Below, piece after piece: positions 6,429-15,230 of a stretch of 39,688 nucleotides of DNA (its first letter is position 1; each line of letters opens with the position of its first letter). The DNA is from Sedimentisphaerales bacterium. GTDB taxonomy: Bacteria; Planctomycetota; Phycisphaerae; Sedimentisphaerales; Anaerobacaceae. Made by a program: the position numbers and the translations under genes. The notes under the pieces were generated by a model. That model saw only the letters and a list, made by a program, of their open reading frames with translations, made no database searches and was not told the origin of the DNA. The stretch spans positions 1 to 39,688 of the forward strand of contig JAFGLV010000147.1 in NCBI GenBank assembly GCA_016927855.1, written 5' to 3'.

Positions 6429-8639
6429 CTATGCGAGGTCTGGGCTATCTGGTTGATGCGCCGAGTTGGGTTCTGTTGTCGCCTCACTCAGCGTCAACCG
6501 GCCGATCTTGTCGGCTGTTCCGATGACGATGAGCCGGTCCCCTTCCAGCAGTCGCTCGTTGGGACCCGGCGAAGCCAGCCGCTCATCGTCCCGGCGGATG
6601 CCGACGACTGTGACGCCGTAGCGCTGTCTGAATTGCAGTTCCGCCAGCGTCTTGCCCAGCCAGTCGGATTCCGCGTCCAGCGGGACCTCGGTGACCTCGA
6701 AGCGTTCGAGCTTGTCGACCGATTCGACGGTCTCCATTTGATTGACCAGACTCTCGGCTTGTTTGAGCACGCCAGGCGACCCCATAAGGACGATACGGTC
6801 GCCGGGATAGACGCGGAAATCGGGTGGCGGCTCATAGTAGGCGTGTCCGGCCCGACTGACGGCCAGGACCGAGACGCCCGTCAGCGAGCGCAAGGGGATA
6901 TCACGCAATTTCTGGCCGGCGAAGGTCGAGCCGGACCGCAGGCGCACCTCCTGAAAAGCCACCGGCCAATCTACGTTCTGCGGCAGCAGATCCATCGCAT
7001 CCGTCAGCGCGTCCGCCGCCTGCTCGGCGGCGTCTCTGAAGGGCCGCAGGATTACATGGGCGCCTGCACTTTCGTACAAGGTCGCCTGCGCCTGATCGGC
7101 GGCTGTCAGCGCTACCTTGCCTTGATAGCCTCCCTGCTTGAGCAGACGCAGCAAGGTCAGGCTCACGTCTTTGGAGCGAACCGTGCTGACCACCCAATGC
7201 GCATGTCGCAAGGGCAATTGCTCGAATAACTCGGGGTCCGCCATGTCCCCGTAGAGGACCGAAACCCCTCTGGATTGCCACTTCTTCAGGGCCTGCGGGT
7301 CAAAGTCCACGCCGACGATGCGCCTGCGTCGCTCCAACAATCGCTCGGCCAACCCGCTTCCATAGTTGCCCAATCCGACAAGAATGACGTCCACGGTAGC
7401 GACCTGGCCGGCAGTATCCCCCGTGGACTCGCGATAGGGGTCCTTGCGCTCGAAGATCTTCAGGGCCGGCGAGAGAAACTGATACAACGGCTGCGAATAG
7501 AGAATCATGTACGTCGAGGCGCAGATGGTGACCACTCCCACGAGTGTGATCAGGCCCATTGTCTCCAGCGGGATGTGCCCTAGGGCAACCCCCAGCGCTC
7601 CGACGATCAGGGAAAACTCGCTGATCTGGGCCACCGTCAGGCCGGCCAGGAAACTCGTACGCCGGCGATAACCCATCACCCCCATGATAATCAGGACGAT
7701 CACGGGGTTTCCGACGAGCACGAACAGCGATAGCCACAGCGAGCGTCCCACCTCGGCGCCCACGGTCGACCAGTCCAGACGGGCGCCGAGGTCGATGAAG
7801 AAGAACAACAGCAAGAAGTCCCGCAGGCTCACCAGCTTGGCGCTGATCAAGTCGCGAAACTCACTCGTCGCCAGGGAGATGCCGGCCAGAAAGGCACCGA
7901 TCTCCTTACTGAAGCCCAGACCTTCACTGGTGGCCCCGAGCAGTACGGCCCACGCGATCGCGAAGAGCACGAGCATTTCTTGCGAATGGGCGAGCTTCGC
8001 AAGCAGACGAGGCAGAACGTATCGCATCAGAAGGCCGACACCGACCAGCAGTCCGATTCCCTTGACGGTCATGAGCAACCATGTCGCTACGGGTGACTGA
8101 CCTTGGGCCAGTGGCGAACCGAACGTCGTCAGCGCCACCAAGGCCAGGATGGCGGCGATGTCCTGGACGATCAGGAACCCCACCGCAATTCGACCGTGCA
8201 GCGCGTCGATCTCCTTCTTGTCCGACAGAAGCTTGACGATGATGATCGTGCTGGAGAACGTCAGCGCCACCGCGACATAGACGGCGCTGATCACGGCCAG
8301 ACCCAGACCCAGGGCAATGACGAAACCAATGACGGAGGTGAACAATATCTGCCCTAACCCGGTGGCCAGGGCGACCGGTCCGGTGGTCCGAATCAGGTTC
8401 AGATCGAGCTTGAGTCCGACGATGAACAACAGCAGGGCGATCCCGATGTGCGCCAGCAACTCGATCTGCTCGTAGCTGTAAATCACACCTAGTGCAGCCG
8501 GGCCCGCCAGGACGCCGGTCACCAGGAACATGATAACCAAGGGCTGGCGCAGTTTCTGGCCGATGATGCCGAGCACCGCCGCCAGGCTCAGAATGATAGC
8601 AGTCTCGTAGAACGTATTGCCCTGCGCCATCGAAAGCAT
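6429..8639 (-). CDS. Kef-type monovalent cation:H+ antiporter with TrkA-N and two TrkA-C domains
   Basis: A 736-aa protein. Residues ~10-390 are about 12 membrane helices of the CPA2 exchanger family, with the conserved QD in GFLIVQDIAAIL (159-160). Residues ~415-530 are a TrkA-N Rossmann domain with GLGNYG (422-427), and two TrkA-C domains follow (about 565-640 and 650-720). Such proteins sit in the inner membrane and exchange K+ or Na+ for H+, gated by nucleotides or other ligands on the TrkA parts. TrkA-N usually binds NAD(H), so activity may follow redox state. ATG 8639 is used; ATG 8630 (MAQGNTFYET) is equally possible since neither has a strong ribosome binding site. It is divergent from the sigma-factor gene. 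Confidence 0.92.
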   Translation of the reverse strand: MLSMAQGNTFYETAIILSLAAVLGIIGQKLRQPLVIMFLVTGVLAGPAALGVIYSYEQIELLAHIGIALLLFIVGLKLDLNLIRTTGPVALATGLGQILFTSVIGFVIALGLGLAVISAVYVAVALTFSSTIIIVKLLSDKKEIDALHGRIAVGFLIVQDIAAILALVALTTFGSPLAQGQSPVATWLLMTVKGIGLLVGVGLLMRYVLPRLLAKLAHSQEMLVLFAIAWAVLLGATSEGLGFSKEIGAFLAGISLATSEFRDLISAKLVSLRDFLLLFFFIDLGARLDWSTVGAEVGRSLWLSLFVLVGNPVIVLIIMGVMGYRRRTSFLAGLTVAQISEFSLIVGALGVALGHIPLETMGLITLVGVVTICASTYMILYSQPLYQFLSPALKIFERKDPYRESTGDTAGQVATVDVILVGLGNYGSGLAERLLERRRRIVGVDFDPQALKKWQSRGVSVLYGDMADPELFEQLPLRHAHWVVSTVRSKDVSLTLLRLLKQGGYQGKVALTAADQAQATLYESAGAHVILRPFRDAAEQAADALTDAMDLLPQNVDWPVAFQEVRLRSGSTFAGQKLRDIPLRSLTGVSVLAVSRAGHAYYEPPPDFRVYPGDRIVLMGSPGVLKQAESLVNQMETVESVDKLERFEVTEVPLDAESDWLGKTLAELQFRQRYGVTVVGIRRDDERLASPGPNERLLEGDRLIVIGTADKIGRLTLSEATTEPNSAHQPDSPDLA

Positions 8640-8926
8640 CGTTTACCCGTCAATCCATTGCAAATGCGTCGCGACCTGCGGGTCTGGGAACCGTCCAAGC
8701 CCCTTTGTGCGGTCGCGTTTGCAGTCATGGTACTCGCCTGCGTTAGTTGTGTGAAGGGCTCGCTCGACGGCCCTGGCCTGCCCGATGAGCGTTTTGGCAA
8801 GATTTTGCTTGAAGAAATCGGCCGGATGCGAAGTCAATATACACGGAGACCAAGATCGCGGTCGAACGTGGACGTCCGGGGGGCCGGGAGTGATCGCAAT
8901 TGGACAGCTTATGTGAACAGGAGACG
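8640..8926. other. Divergent intergenic region, antiporter / sigma factor
   Basis: About 287 bases between divergent starts. Both promoters must lie here, but I see no convincing -35/-10 pair. A plus-strand frame (8658-8930) has a hydrophobic stretch but no other sign of coding. Confidence 0.5.
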
Positions 8927-9571
8927 ATGACGATGTGGGGCTCACGCCGGAGCCCTCGGCAGGCATTTGAGGCAATCGTCAAGCAACATATGAAAGACGC
9001 CTATTTCATCGCGCTGGGCCTGGTGGGCAATCGCGAGGATGCGCTGGAACTGTCGCAGGAGGCGTTTTACCGGGCCTACAAGCATTTCGACCAGCTCAAC
9101 TCGCAAGAGAAGTTCTTCCCGTGGTTTTATCAGATCCTGAGGAACCTGTGTTTCAGCCACTTGCGCCGCCGGAAGGTTCGCCGGGCCTACGAGCAGGGGC
9201 CCGACGATTCCCTGGGTGCTGCCGGTGATTGCGCCCCCAATGCCTCGCCCGCCGTCCAGGATTCCCTGGCACTGGAGAGGGACGACGCCTTCGATCCTGA
9301 AATGGTGGCTGAAAGAAACGAATCCAAGGACCGCGTCTGGAGGGCGATCAGCCAACTCGATGAGAAGCATCGGGAGGTGATCATCCTGAGGCACTTCCGC
9401 AACCTGTCGTACGACGAGATGGCCAAAGCACTCTTCTGCAACAGGGGGACGGTGACCAGTCGCCTGTATTACGCCCGCCAACGGTTGAAAGAGATTCTGG
9501 ACCGTGAGAGTGGCTCGCGAGACCCCAAGCCCGACACCTCGGAGCCCCGGAAAGGAGGTCAGATGGTATGA
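8927..9571 (+). CDS. ECF-type RNA polymerase sigma factor
   Basis: About 214 aa. Region 2 is clear (AFEAIVKQHMKDAYFIALGL, EDALELSQEAFYRAYKHFDQ, FFPWFYQILRNLCFSHLRRR), as is region 4 (ISQLDEKHREVIILRHFRNL, then NRGTVTSRLYYARQRLKEIL, the helix-turn-helix that reads the -35 element). A longer acidic linker than usual joins them. AGGAG at 8919-8923 suits either ATG 8927 or ATG 8933; an ATG at 8900 is less likely. The stop overlaps the anti-sigma start (ATGA), so the two are co-translated. It should direct a small regulon, perhaps including the genes behind it. Confidence 0.9.
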   Translation: MTMWGSRRSPRQAFEAIVKQHMKDAYFIALGLVGNREDALELSQEAFYRAYKHFDQLNSQEKFFPWFYQILRNLCFSHLRRRKVRRAYEQGPDDSLGAAGDCAPNASPAVQDSLALERDDAFDPEMVAERNESKDRVWRAISQLDEKHREVIILRHFRNLSYDEMAKALFCNRGTVTSRLYYARQRLKEILDRESGSRDPKPDTSEPRKGGQMV

Positions 9572-10014
9572 CCTGCCAAGAGTACAAGGACCTCATGATG
9601 GCCTATTTGGACAACGAGCTGGACGAGACGCAGAGACGTGTTTTCGAGGAGCATCTTGCCTCGTGTCGCGACTGCGCGAAAGAGATGGCGGCCTTCAGGA
9701 GGCTCAAGCAGATGACCGACGAAGTGGAGTTCGTCGAGCCGGAGGACCGTCTCTGGCAACAGTACTGGGGAGGCGTCTACAATCGCATCGAGCGCGGGAT
9801 CGGATGGGTGATATTCTCTCTGGCCGGTATCCTGCTGATCGTCTACGGAGGGTTCGCGGCCATAGAGAATCTCATCAAGGATCCCACCGTGAGCGTGTTG
9901 TTGAAAGTCGGCCTGCTGGCCCTGCTAGTGGGGCTGGCGATTCTATTCGTTTCGGTCCTGCGGGAGCGCATCTACTTCTGGAGCAAGGACCGTTACCGAG
10001 ATGTCAGGAGATAA
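9568..10014 (+). CDS. Zinc-finger anti-sigma factor, membrane-anchored
   Basis: A 148-aa protein. Residues 1-45 form the anti-sigma zinc finger: C3, then H29-x3-C33-x2-C36 (EEHLASCRDC). Two membrane helices follow (about 78-99, GWVIFSLAGILLIVYGG; and 109-131, VLLKVGLLALLVGLAILFV). It should hold the sigma factor at the membrane until an envelope or redox signal frees it. AAGGAGG lies upstream and the start overlaps the sigma stop by four bases. The C-terminus ends soon after the second helix, so there is no large sensor domain; sensing may depend on a partner or on the zinc site. Confidence 0.88.
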   Translation: MTCQEYKDLMMAYLDNELDETQRRVFEEHLASCRDCAKEMAAFRRLKQMTDEVEFVEPEDRLWQQYWGGVYNRIERGIGWVIFSLAGILLIVYGGFAAIENLIKDPTVSVLLKVGLLALLVGLAILFVSVLRERIYFWSKDRYRDVRR

Positions 10015-10017
10015 GGT

Positions 10018-10332
10018 ATGCAGCTATCCACCACGGACACCATCGCCGGCAAGACGATTGTCAAGCAGTTCGGCCTGGTACGGGGCAACACGATCCGCGC
10101 CCGCAGCATCGGCCGGGACATCATGGCCGGCCTGAAGAACGTCGTCGGCGGCGAGATCAGTGAGTATACCAAGCTGATGGCCGAGTCGCGCGAGCAGGCG
10201 ATCGACCGCATGAAAGAGAACGCCAAGGAGATGGGCGCCAACGCGATCGTCGGCATCCGCTTTTCCACGTCGGAAGTCATGCAGCACGCGGCCGAGATCC
10301 TGGTCTACGGGACCGCGGTCGTCGTCGAGTGA
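10018..10332 (+). CDS. YbjQ/UPF0145 family protein
   Basis: A 104-aa protein. The N-terminus TTDTIAGKTIVKQFGLVRGN and the C-terminal half (REQAIDRMKENAKEMGANAI, VGIRFSTSEV, then AEILVYGTAVVVE) are the standard YbjQ/PF01906 pattern, a small pentamer-forming fold once called heavy-metal binding. Function is unknown in all family members I know. It starts three bases after the anti-sigma stop, so it is translationally linked and probably part of the sigma regulon. Length is normal for the family. Confidence 0.9.
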   Translation: MQLSTTDTIAGKTIVKQFGLVRGNTIRARSIGRDIMAGLKNVVGGEISEYTKLMAESREQAIDRMKENAKEMGANAIVGIRFSTSEVMQHAAEILVYGTAVVVE

Positions 10333-10363
10333 CGGACACAAGTTCAATACGCGGAGGTGTTCG

Positions 10364-11809
10364 ATGTTGTCTGTACGACGGTTAGTCGGGCCTGTAGCAG
10401 CGCTGGCGCTCATCGCGCCGGCGGCGGTGCCTGCTCAATCGAGCGATAGCGCCCTGCGACGGCTCGAAGGGACCTGGCTGGGTACGCTCAAGGTGTCGGT
10501 GACCGAGCTAAGGCTGGTCTTCAAGATCGAGGCGTGCGCCGATGGCTCACTGGAAGTGACGATGGACAGCCCGGACCAGGGCGCGACGGATCTGCCGGTC
10601 AGCCGGATCAGCCTGGAGCAGGATCGGGTCACTCTTGAGTTGGACAAACCCCGAGCTCGTTATGAAGGGGTCTTGAGCGAGGACGGGACCACCATCGACG
10701 GCAAGTGGATGCAAAGCGGCATAACGCTGCCACTGGTGATGAGAAGCGTCAAGGAAGTGCCCAAGCCCAATCGGCCCCAGGAGCCGAAGAAACCCTACCC
10801 TTACGTTGAGGAGGAAGTGACCTATCGCAATACCGAGGACGACGTGACGCTGGCGGCGACCCTGACATTGCCCCACACGGAGGGGTCCTTTCCTGCCGTC
10901 ATCTTGATTACCGGTTCCGGCGCCCAGGACCGCGACGAAACGGTGTTCGGTCATCGGCCATTCCTCATTTTGGCCGATTACCTGACCCGGCGCGGCATCG
11001 CGGTGCTGCGCGCGGATGACCGAGGCGTCGGCGGCTCGACCGGCAATATCGTCAGCGCGACCAGCGAGGATTTCGCGCGCGATGTCCTGGCCGGCGTTGC
11101 CCATCTCAGGGGCCGCAAGGAAATCGACCCGAAACACATCGGCCTGATCGGCCACAGTGAAGGCGGCATCATTGCGCCGATGGTCGCGGCGAGGTCGGCG
11201 GATGTGTCGTTCATCGTTCTCATGGCCGGCACCGGGGTGACCGGTGCGCAGATCATCGAAGGACAGATCACGCGACTGCTGAAAGCCGCCGGTGCAGAGC
11301 CGTCGGTGATAGACGCCTCGCTGGCAGCTCAGCGGCAGGTCGTTGACATTGCCAGGCGCGAAACGGATGTGGAAGTGATGAAGCAGAAAGTCCGTGAGGT
11401 AATGGCTCAGTCCGTCTCACGCCTCGACGAGAAAGAGAAACAGGCCTTGGGGTATTCGGACGCCTACGTCGATATGCAGGCCGCGGGCGTGGCGTCTCCG
11501 TGGTTTCGGTTCTTCCTCAGCTATGATCCGCGTCCGACCCTGATGAAGGTCCGATGTCCGGTGCTGGCGGTCAACGGCGCGCTCGACGTTCAGGTCTGGG
11601 CCGATGAGAACCTGCCGGTGATCGAGGATGCCTTGAAAGCGGGAGGCAATACCGATGTCACGATCCGCAAGCTGCCTGGCTTGAACCACCTGTTTCAGAC
11701 GGCTTCGACCGGGGACATCCGCGAATACGCGCGCATTGAAGAGACCTTCGCGCCGACGGCTCTGGAGACGATTGCCGCGTGGATCGACAGCCAAGTGGGA
11801 CGTCCGTAG
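10364..11809 (+). CDS. Secreted two-domain alpha/beta-hydrolase (S9/EstA-like)
   Basis: A 481-aa protein with a signal peptide (MLSVRRLVGPVAALALIAPA). Residues ~30-130 form a beta-rich N-terminal domain (GTWLGTLKV... GKWMQSG) often found before such hydrolases. The catalytic domain follows: LITGSGAQDRDE (181-192, oxyanion side), RADDRGVGGSTG (216-227), nucleophile GHSEGG (263-268, Ser265), likely acid Asp408 (VNGALDVQV) and base His442 (GLNHLF). These periplasmic enzymes hydrolyse esters or short acyl groups; the substrate is unknown. The start follows GGAGG by about six bases. It lies in the sigma/anti-sigma run, 31 bases after YbjQ. Confidence 0.9.
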   Translation: MLSVRRLVGPVAALALIAPAAVPAQSSDSALRRLEGTWLGTLKVSVTELRLVFKIEACADGSLEVTMDSPDQGATDLPVSRISLEQDRVTLELDKPRARYEGVLSEDGTTIDGKWMQSGITLPLVMRSVKEVPKPNRPQEPKKPYPYVEEEVTYRNTEDDVTLAATLTLPHTEGSFPAVILITGSGAQDRDETVFGHRPFLILADYLTRRGIAVLRADDRGVGGSTGNIVSATSEDFARDVLAGVAHLRGRKEIDPKHIGLIGHSEGGIIAPMVAARSADVSFIVLMAGTGVTGAQIIEGQITRLLKAAGAEPSVIDASLAAQRQVVDIARRETDVEVMKQKVREVMAQSVSRLDEKEKQALGYSDAYVDMQAAGVASPWFRFFLSYDPRPTLMKVRCPVLAVNGALDVQVWADENLPVIEDALKAGGNTDVTIRKLPGLNHLFQTASTGDIREYARIEETFAPTALETIAAWIDSQVGRP

Positions 11810-11864
11810 CGATGCGATGGCAGGCGAACGTGCTCGTCTGTGCAGATAATCGAAAGGGCATCAG

Positions 11865-12323
11865 ATGGAATGGCTCAGAGAAAACCTCAGTCCGGAGGTG
11901 GTGTGGTTCATCGTGGGCCTGGTGTTGCTGCTGGCCGAGTTCATGGTCCCGGGTCTGATCATCGCCTTCTTCGCGGTGGGCGCTTGGGTCGTGGCGCTGG
12001 TCTGCGTATTCAGGCCGATGTCCATCAATGCGCAGTTGGGTCTTTTCATCGTGTCGTCGGTCGTCGCGCTGCTGGTCGTGCGCCAGCGGATCGCCGGCAT
12101 GTTCAAGGGATTCACGTCCGGCGAACAGGACGGCAACGTCGATCTGAACGACTTCATCGGCCAACGCGCCGTTGTCACGAAGGCGATCACGTCCAAGCTG
12201 CCCGGTCAGGTCGAGTTTCATGGTAGCCGCTGGCTGGCCGAGGCCGCGGAAGAGATCCCCGAAGGCGCCGTCGTCGAGATCACCGGGAAAGACAACCTTA
12301 CCCTGAAAGTCAAGGTCCTCTAA
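11865..12323 (+). CDS. NfeD-family membrane protein (short form)
   Basis: A 152-aa protein with membrane helices around residues 13-35, 36-50 and 55-72 (EVVWFIVGLVLLLAEFMVPG, then LIIAFFAVGAWVVALVCVF) and a C-terminal OB-fold (DFIGQRAVVTKAITSKLPGQ, VVEITGKDNLTLKVKVL). Short NfeD proteins lack the ClpP-like protease and act with SPFH proteins in membrane microdomains. The next gene, 15 bases on, encodes an SPFH protein, which is the classic pairing. Confidence 0.9.
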   Translation: MEWLRENLSPEVVWFIVGLVLLLAEFMVPGLIIAFFAVGAWVVALVCVFRPMSINAQLGLFIVSSVVALLVVRQRIAGMFKGFTSGEQDGNVDLNDFIGQRAVVTKAITSKLPGQVEFHGSRWLAEAAEEIPEGAVVEITGKDNLTLKVKVL

Positions 12324-12337
12324 GAAAGGAGACTGCC

Positions 12338-13291
12338 ATGCTCTTGCTTAGCGGTGACAATGTATTGACCGTCGTGCTGATCGGTGTACTGGTCTTCGCG
12401 ATCGTCGTCTTCATCAAGACGATCCGCATCGTTCCGCAGAAGCAAGCGTTCATCATCGAACGCCTGGGCAAGTACGCCAAGACGCTGGAGGCGGGCTTTC
12501 ACGTGCTGATGCCCTTCGTGGACCGGGTCTCGTATCGCCACACGCTCAAGGAGCAGGCGGTCGATGTCCCGCCGCAGCAGTGTATCACCAAGGACAACAT
12601 CGCCGTGGAGGTCGACGGCATTCTGTACATGCAGGTCGTCGATCCCAAGAAGGCGTCGTACGGCATCGACAATTACCGTTTCGCCGCGACCCAACTGGCC
12701 CAGACGACGATGCGCAGCGTCATGGGCAAGCTCGATCTGGACAAGACCTTCGAGGAGCGGGACGTGATCAACAGCGCCATCGTCGAAGCGGTGGACAAGG
12801 CCTCCGATCCCTGGGGCGTCAAGGTCACGCGGTACGAGGTCAAGAACATCCTGCCGCCGCAGAGCATCAAGGACGCGATGGAAAAGCAGATGCGCGCCGA
12901 GCGCGAGAAACGCGCGATCATCGCCGAGTCCGAAGGCGACCGGCAGGCCAAGATCAACCGCGCCGAAGGCGACCGGCAGGAGATGATCGCACGCTCGGAA
13001 GGCGAGAAGCAGAAGCGCATCAATGAAGCGGAGGGCCGCGCCATCGAGATTCAGGCGGTCGCGGAGGCGACGGCCGCAGGGATTCGCAAGATCGCCGCGT
13101 CCATTAACGAAAAGGGCGGCGCCGACGCGGTCAACCTGCGTATCGCCCAGCAGTACCTGGACGAGTTCGGCAAGCTGGCCAAGACCAACAACACGATGAT
13201 TATCCCGTCGAACCTGGCGGACATCGCCGGCGTGATCAAGACCGCCACGTCGGTCCTCAAGCCGCCGACGCCCGCAACGGCTCAAAGTTGA
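12338..13291 (+). CDS. SPFH/stomatin-like protein (paraslipin, QmcA-type)
   Basis: A 317-aa protein. One N-terminal membrane helix (VLTVVLIGVLVFAIVVFI) is followed by the SPFH domain (RIVPQKQAFIIERLGKYAKT... EVDGILYMQVVDPKKASYGI) and a long charged coiled coil (~185-245: EKQMRAEREKRAIIAESEGD, repeated AEGDRQ/SEGEKQ heptads). Such proteins oligomerise into ring or raft-like assemblies that organise membrane proteins and proteases. AAGGAG lies upstream. With NfeD directly before it, this is a standard flotillin/stomatin operon placed inside the ECF sigma run. Confidence 0.93.
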   Translation: MLLLSGDNVLTVVLIGVLVFAIVVFIKTIRIVPQKQAFIIERLGKYAKTLEAGFHVLMPFVDRVSYRHTLKEQAVDVPPQQCITKDNIAVEVDGILYMQVVDPKKASYGIDNYRFAATQLAQTTMRSVMGKLDLDKTFEERDVINSAIVEAVDKASDPWGVKVTRYEVKNILPPQSIKDAMEKQMRAEREKRAIIAESEGDRQAKINRAEGDRQEMIARSEGEKQKRINEAEGRAIEIQAVAEATAAGIRKIAASINEKGGADAVNLRIAQQYLDEFGKLAKTNNTMIIPSNLADIAGVIKTATSVLKPPTPATAQS

Positions 13292-13322
13292 CGCATTCGC
13301 AGGCAGTCTTGCAGGAAGGCAG

Positions 13323-13856
13323 GTGAGTATTGTGACAGAACGACCGTTGGACCCCGGTCATGCCAAGACCCGCAATACCCTGCGCACGGTTGGACCGATC
13401 CTGATCGTGCTGGGCCTGGTGCTCATCGTGCTCGGAATCGCGGGTATCTTCCTCGTCAGCCCGGTCTGCATTGTCCTTGCCTTCGTCGGCATGCCGGTGT
13501 TGTTCGTCGGCAGCAGCATGAGCATGTTCGGTTTCGTCGGGCGCATGGCCCGCTACCAGGCGCAGGAAGTCGCGCCGGTGGCCAAAGACACGTTCAACTA
13601 CATGGCCAAAGGCACCAGCGACGGCGTCAGGACGATGGCGTCCGCCTTGGGGCAGGGTCTACGGGAGGGCGGCTTCGGCGGTAGCTCGCAGATGATGGTG
13701 CGCTGTCACCAGTGCAACGCTCTCGTGCCCGATGGCGCGACGTTTTGCAGCCAGTGCGGCCAGACCCTGGGCAAGACGAAGCCCTGTCCCGGCTGTCAGG
13801 AATTGAACGAACTCGACGCCAAATTCTGCGACAACTGCGGCCACCGATTCGCCTGA
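13323..13856 (+). CDS. Membrane protein with double zinc ribbon
   Basis: About 177 aa. Two membrane helices (PILIVLGLVLIVLGIAGIFL and CIVLAFVGMPVLFVGSSMSM) are followed by a Gly-rich linker and two CxxC...CxxC zinc ribbons: CHQCNALVPDGATFCSQCG and CPGCQELNELDAKFCDNCG. Double zinc ribbons usually act as binding adaptors. GTG 13323 or GTG 13332 could be the start; AGGAAGG and AGGTGAG sites favour each in turn. It ends the co-directional run that starts with the sigma factor and follows the SPFH gene by 31 bases. Function unknown. Confidence 0.8.
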   Translation: MSIVTERPLDPGHAKTRNTLRTVGPILIVLGLVLIVLGIAGIFLVSPVCIVLAFVGMPVLFVGSSMSMFGFVGRMARYQAQEVAPVAKDTFNYMAKGTSDGVRTMASALGQGLREGGFGGSSQMMVRCHQCNALVPDGATFCSQCGQTLGKTKPCPGCQELNELDAKFCDNCGHRFA

Positions 13857-13864
13857 CCGGGCGC

Positions 13865-14641
13865 TCATAGCATGATGAGGCTGACGGCCATGATGAGCAT
13901 GCCGAGCGCGACGCCGCTGACGACGAGGTGGCCGTGGCCGTAGCGGTGGGCCATCGGTAGCAGCTCGTCGAGCGAGATGTAGACCATGATCCCGGCTACC
14001 AGCGCCAGCGTGCCGGCCAGCACCGTCGGGGTCAGGAACGACATCAGGACCAGGTAGCCGAACAGCGCGCCAACCGGTTCGGAGATGCCTGACAGGAAGG
14101 AATAGACGAACGCTTTGTTCTTGTCGTGTGTCGCGAAGAAGATCGGCACCGAGACCGCGATGCCTTCCGGAATGTTGTGGATCGCGATGGCGATCGCGAT
14201 GAAGACGCCGAGCTTCGGATCGCTCAGCGCCGAGGCGAACGTCGCCAGTCCTTCGGGGAAATTGTGAATGCCGATCGCCAGCGCAGTCATCAGCCCGGCC
14301 CGCATGAGCTGATGGTCCTTGTGCTGGCCGGTCTCGGGCTGGTCCAGGCCCTCGTAGTTGTGCGGGTTCTCCGGCTCGGGCACCAGCAGATCGATCGCGC
14401 CGATGAAGATGATCCCGGCGAAGAAGAACAGCACGCCCAGGCTCTCGCCGATGACGTCCACCGCGCCGGGCAGCAGCTCGACGAAGGAGACGTAGATCAT
14501 TACACCCGCCGAGAGGCCCAGCGAAAACGACAGATAGAGGACCTTCGGGCGCCGGATAAAATAGGCGATGGCGCTGCCGATGCCCGTCGAAAGGCCCGCC
14601 AGCAGCGTCAGTCCCAAGGCCATGCCGACATTCCCACTCAT
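13865..14641 (-). CDS. zupT: ZIP-family metal transporter, ZupT-like
   Basis: A 258-aa membrane protein with eight predicted helices. The two ZIP signature motifs are present: IGIHNFPEGLATFASAL and IAIHNIPEGIAVSVP, whose His, Asn and Glu residues form the metal site. A His-rich loop (PHNYEGLDQPETGQHKDHQ) precedes them. ZupT proteins import Zn2+, Fe2+, Mn2+ or Co2+ into the cytoplasm; a Ni or Fe supply role near a [NiFe] hydrogenase is possible but only a guess. ATG 14641 fits the family start and lies directly behind a promoter (14650-14679). Longer frames to 14815 would cross that promoter. Confidence 0.9.
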   Translation of the reverse strand: MSGNVGMALGLTLLAGLSTGIGSAIAYFIRRPKVLYLSFSLGLSAGVMIYVSFVELLPGAVDVIGESLGVLFFFAGIIFIGAIDLLVPEPENPHNYEGLDQPETGQHKDHQLMRAGLMTALAIGIHNFPEGLATFASALSDPKLGVFIAIAIAIHNIPEGIAVSVPIFFATHDKNKAFVYSFLSGISEPVGALFGYLVLMSFLTPTVLAGTLALVAGIMVYISLDELLPMAHRYGHGHLVVSGVALGMLIMAVSLIML

Positions 14642-14649
14642 GACTTGCC

Positions 14650-14679
14650 AGTATAGCGTGTCGTGGCCAAGACAGGCAA
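14650..14679 (-). promoter_or_regulatory. Promoter of the ZIP transporter, apparently leaderless
   Basis: On the minus strand TTGCCT (14674-14679) and TATACT (14650-14655) are 18 bases apart. The ATG at 14641 comes eight bases after the -10 box, so the transcript would start about at the initiation codon, and no ribosome binding site is visible. Confidence 0.5.
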
Positions 14680-14725
14680 TCATCATCTGTCGCGCGCGGG
14701 ACCCAAAGAGCCACCTCGGTAACTC

Positions 14726-14754
14726 TTGACTGCCGGTGGGGATTCTGCTAAGAC
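14726..14754 (+). promoter_or_regulatory. Possible promoter of the DUF4870 gene
   Basis: TTGACT (14726-14731) and TAAGAC (14749-14754) are 17 bases apart, 59 bases before the ATG at 14814. The -35 box is good, the -10 box weak. Confidence 0.35.
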
Positions 14755-14813
14755 TCTGTTCGGTAGAGCCGCCGGACCCGGCCGCGCTGCCACATACAGG
14801 ATGGGAGCAGATC

Positions 14814-15230
14814 ATGACAGAGAAAGATAAGGTTCCATCATACCAGGTGCCCGCCGGTCAGGCCGGGGCCTACGCCCAGGAGCCGGCGCCCGGCGGCACG
14901 GAGGACTTGCCGCCGATCGAGACGTCTCACGAGGCCCGCAACATGGCTATGCTATGCCACATTCTCGGCGCGGTCGGCTTCTTTGCACCACTGGTCATCT
15001 GGCTCAGCGAGAAGGACAAGCACCGGTTCGTGGCCGACCATGGTCAGGAGGCGATGAACTACCAGATCTCGCTGATGATCTACCTGGCGGCGCTGGCCGT
15101 CACGGTGATAGGCGCCGTCTTGATACCGGTGCTCGTCATCGTCCACATCGTTCTGATCGTTTTGGGCGCCGTCAAAGCCAGCCGGGGCGAGCACTGGCAG
15201 TACCCGATAGCGATCCGGTTCCTCAAATAG
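14814..15230 (+). CDS. DUF4870 small membrane protein
   Basis: A 138-aa protein that starts at ATG 14814 behind GGGAG. The soluble, Pro/Ala-rich N-terminus (about 50 residues) leads into the DUF4870 (Tic20-like) pattern: NMAMLCHILGAVGFFAPLVI, WLSEKDKHRFVADHGQEAMN, then a pair of helices ending in GAVKASRGEHWQYPIAIRFL. These proteins have three to four membrane helices and unknown function. It is divergent from the ZIP transporter and probably monocistronic. Confidence 0.85.
   Translation: MTEKDKVPSYQVPAGQAGAYAQEPAPGGTEDLPPIETSHEARNMAMLCHILGAVGFFAPLVIWLSEKDKHRFVADHGQEAMNYQISLMIYLAALAVTVIGAVLIPVLVIVHIVLIVLGAVKASRGEHWQYPIAIRFLK

Noticed and set aside
8658..8930. 90-aa plus-strand frame with a hydrophobic lipoprotein-like start
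   Set aside because: The C-terminal half is Arg-rich shadow sequence, there is no ribosome binding site, and it overlaps the sigma-factor start.
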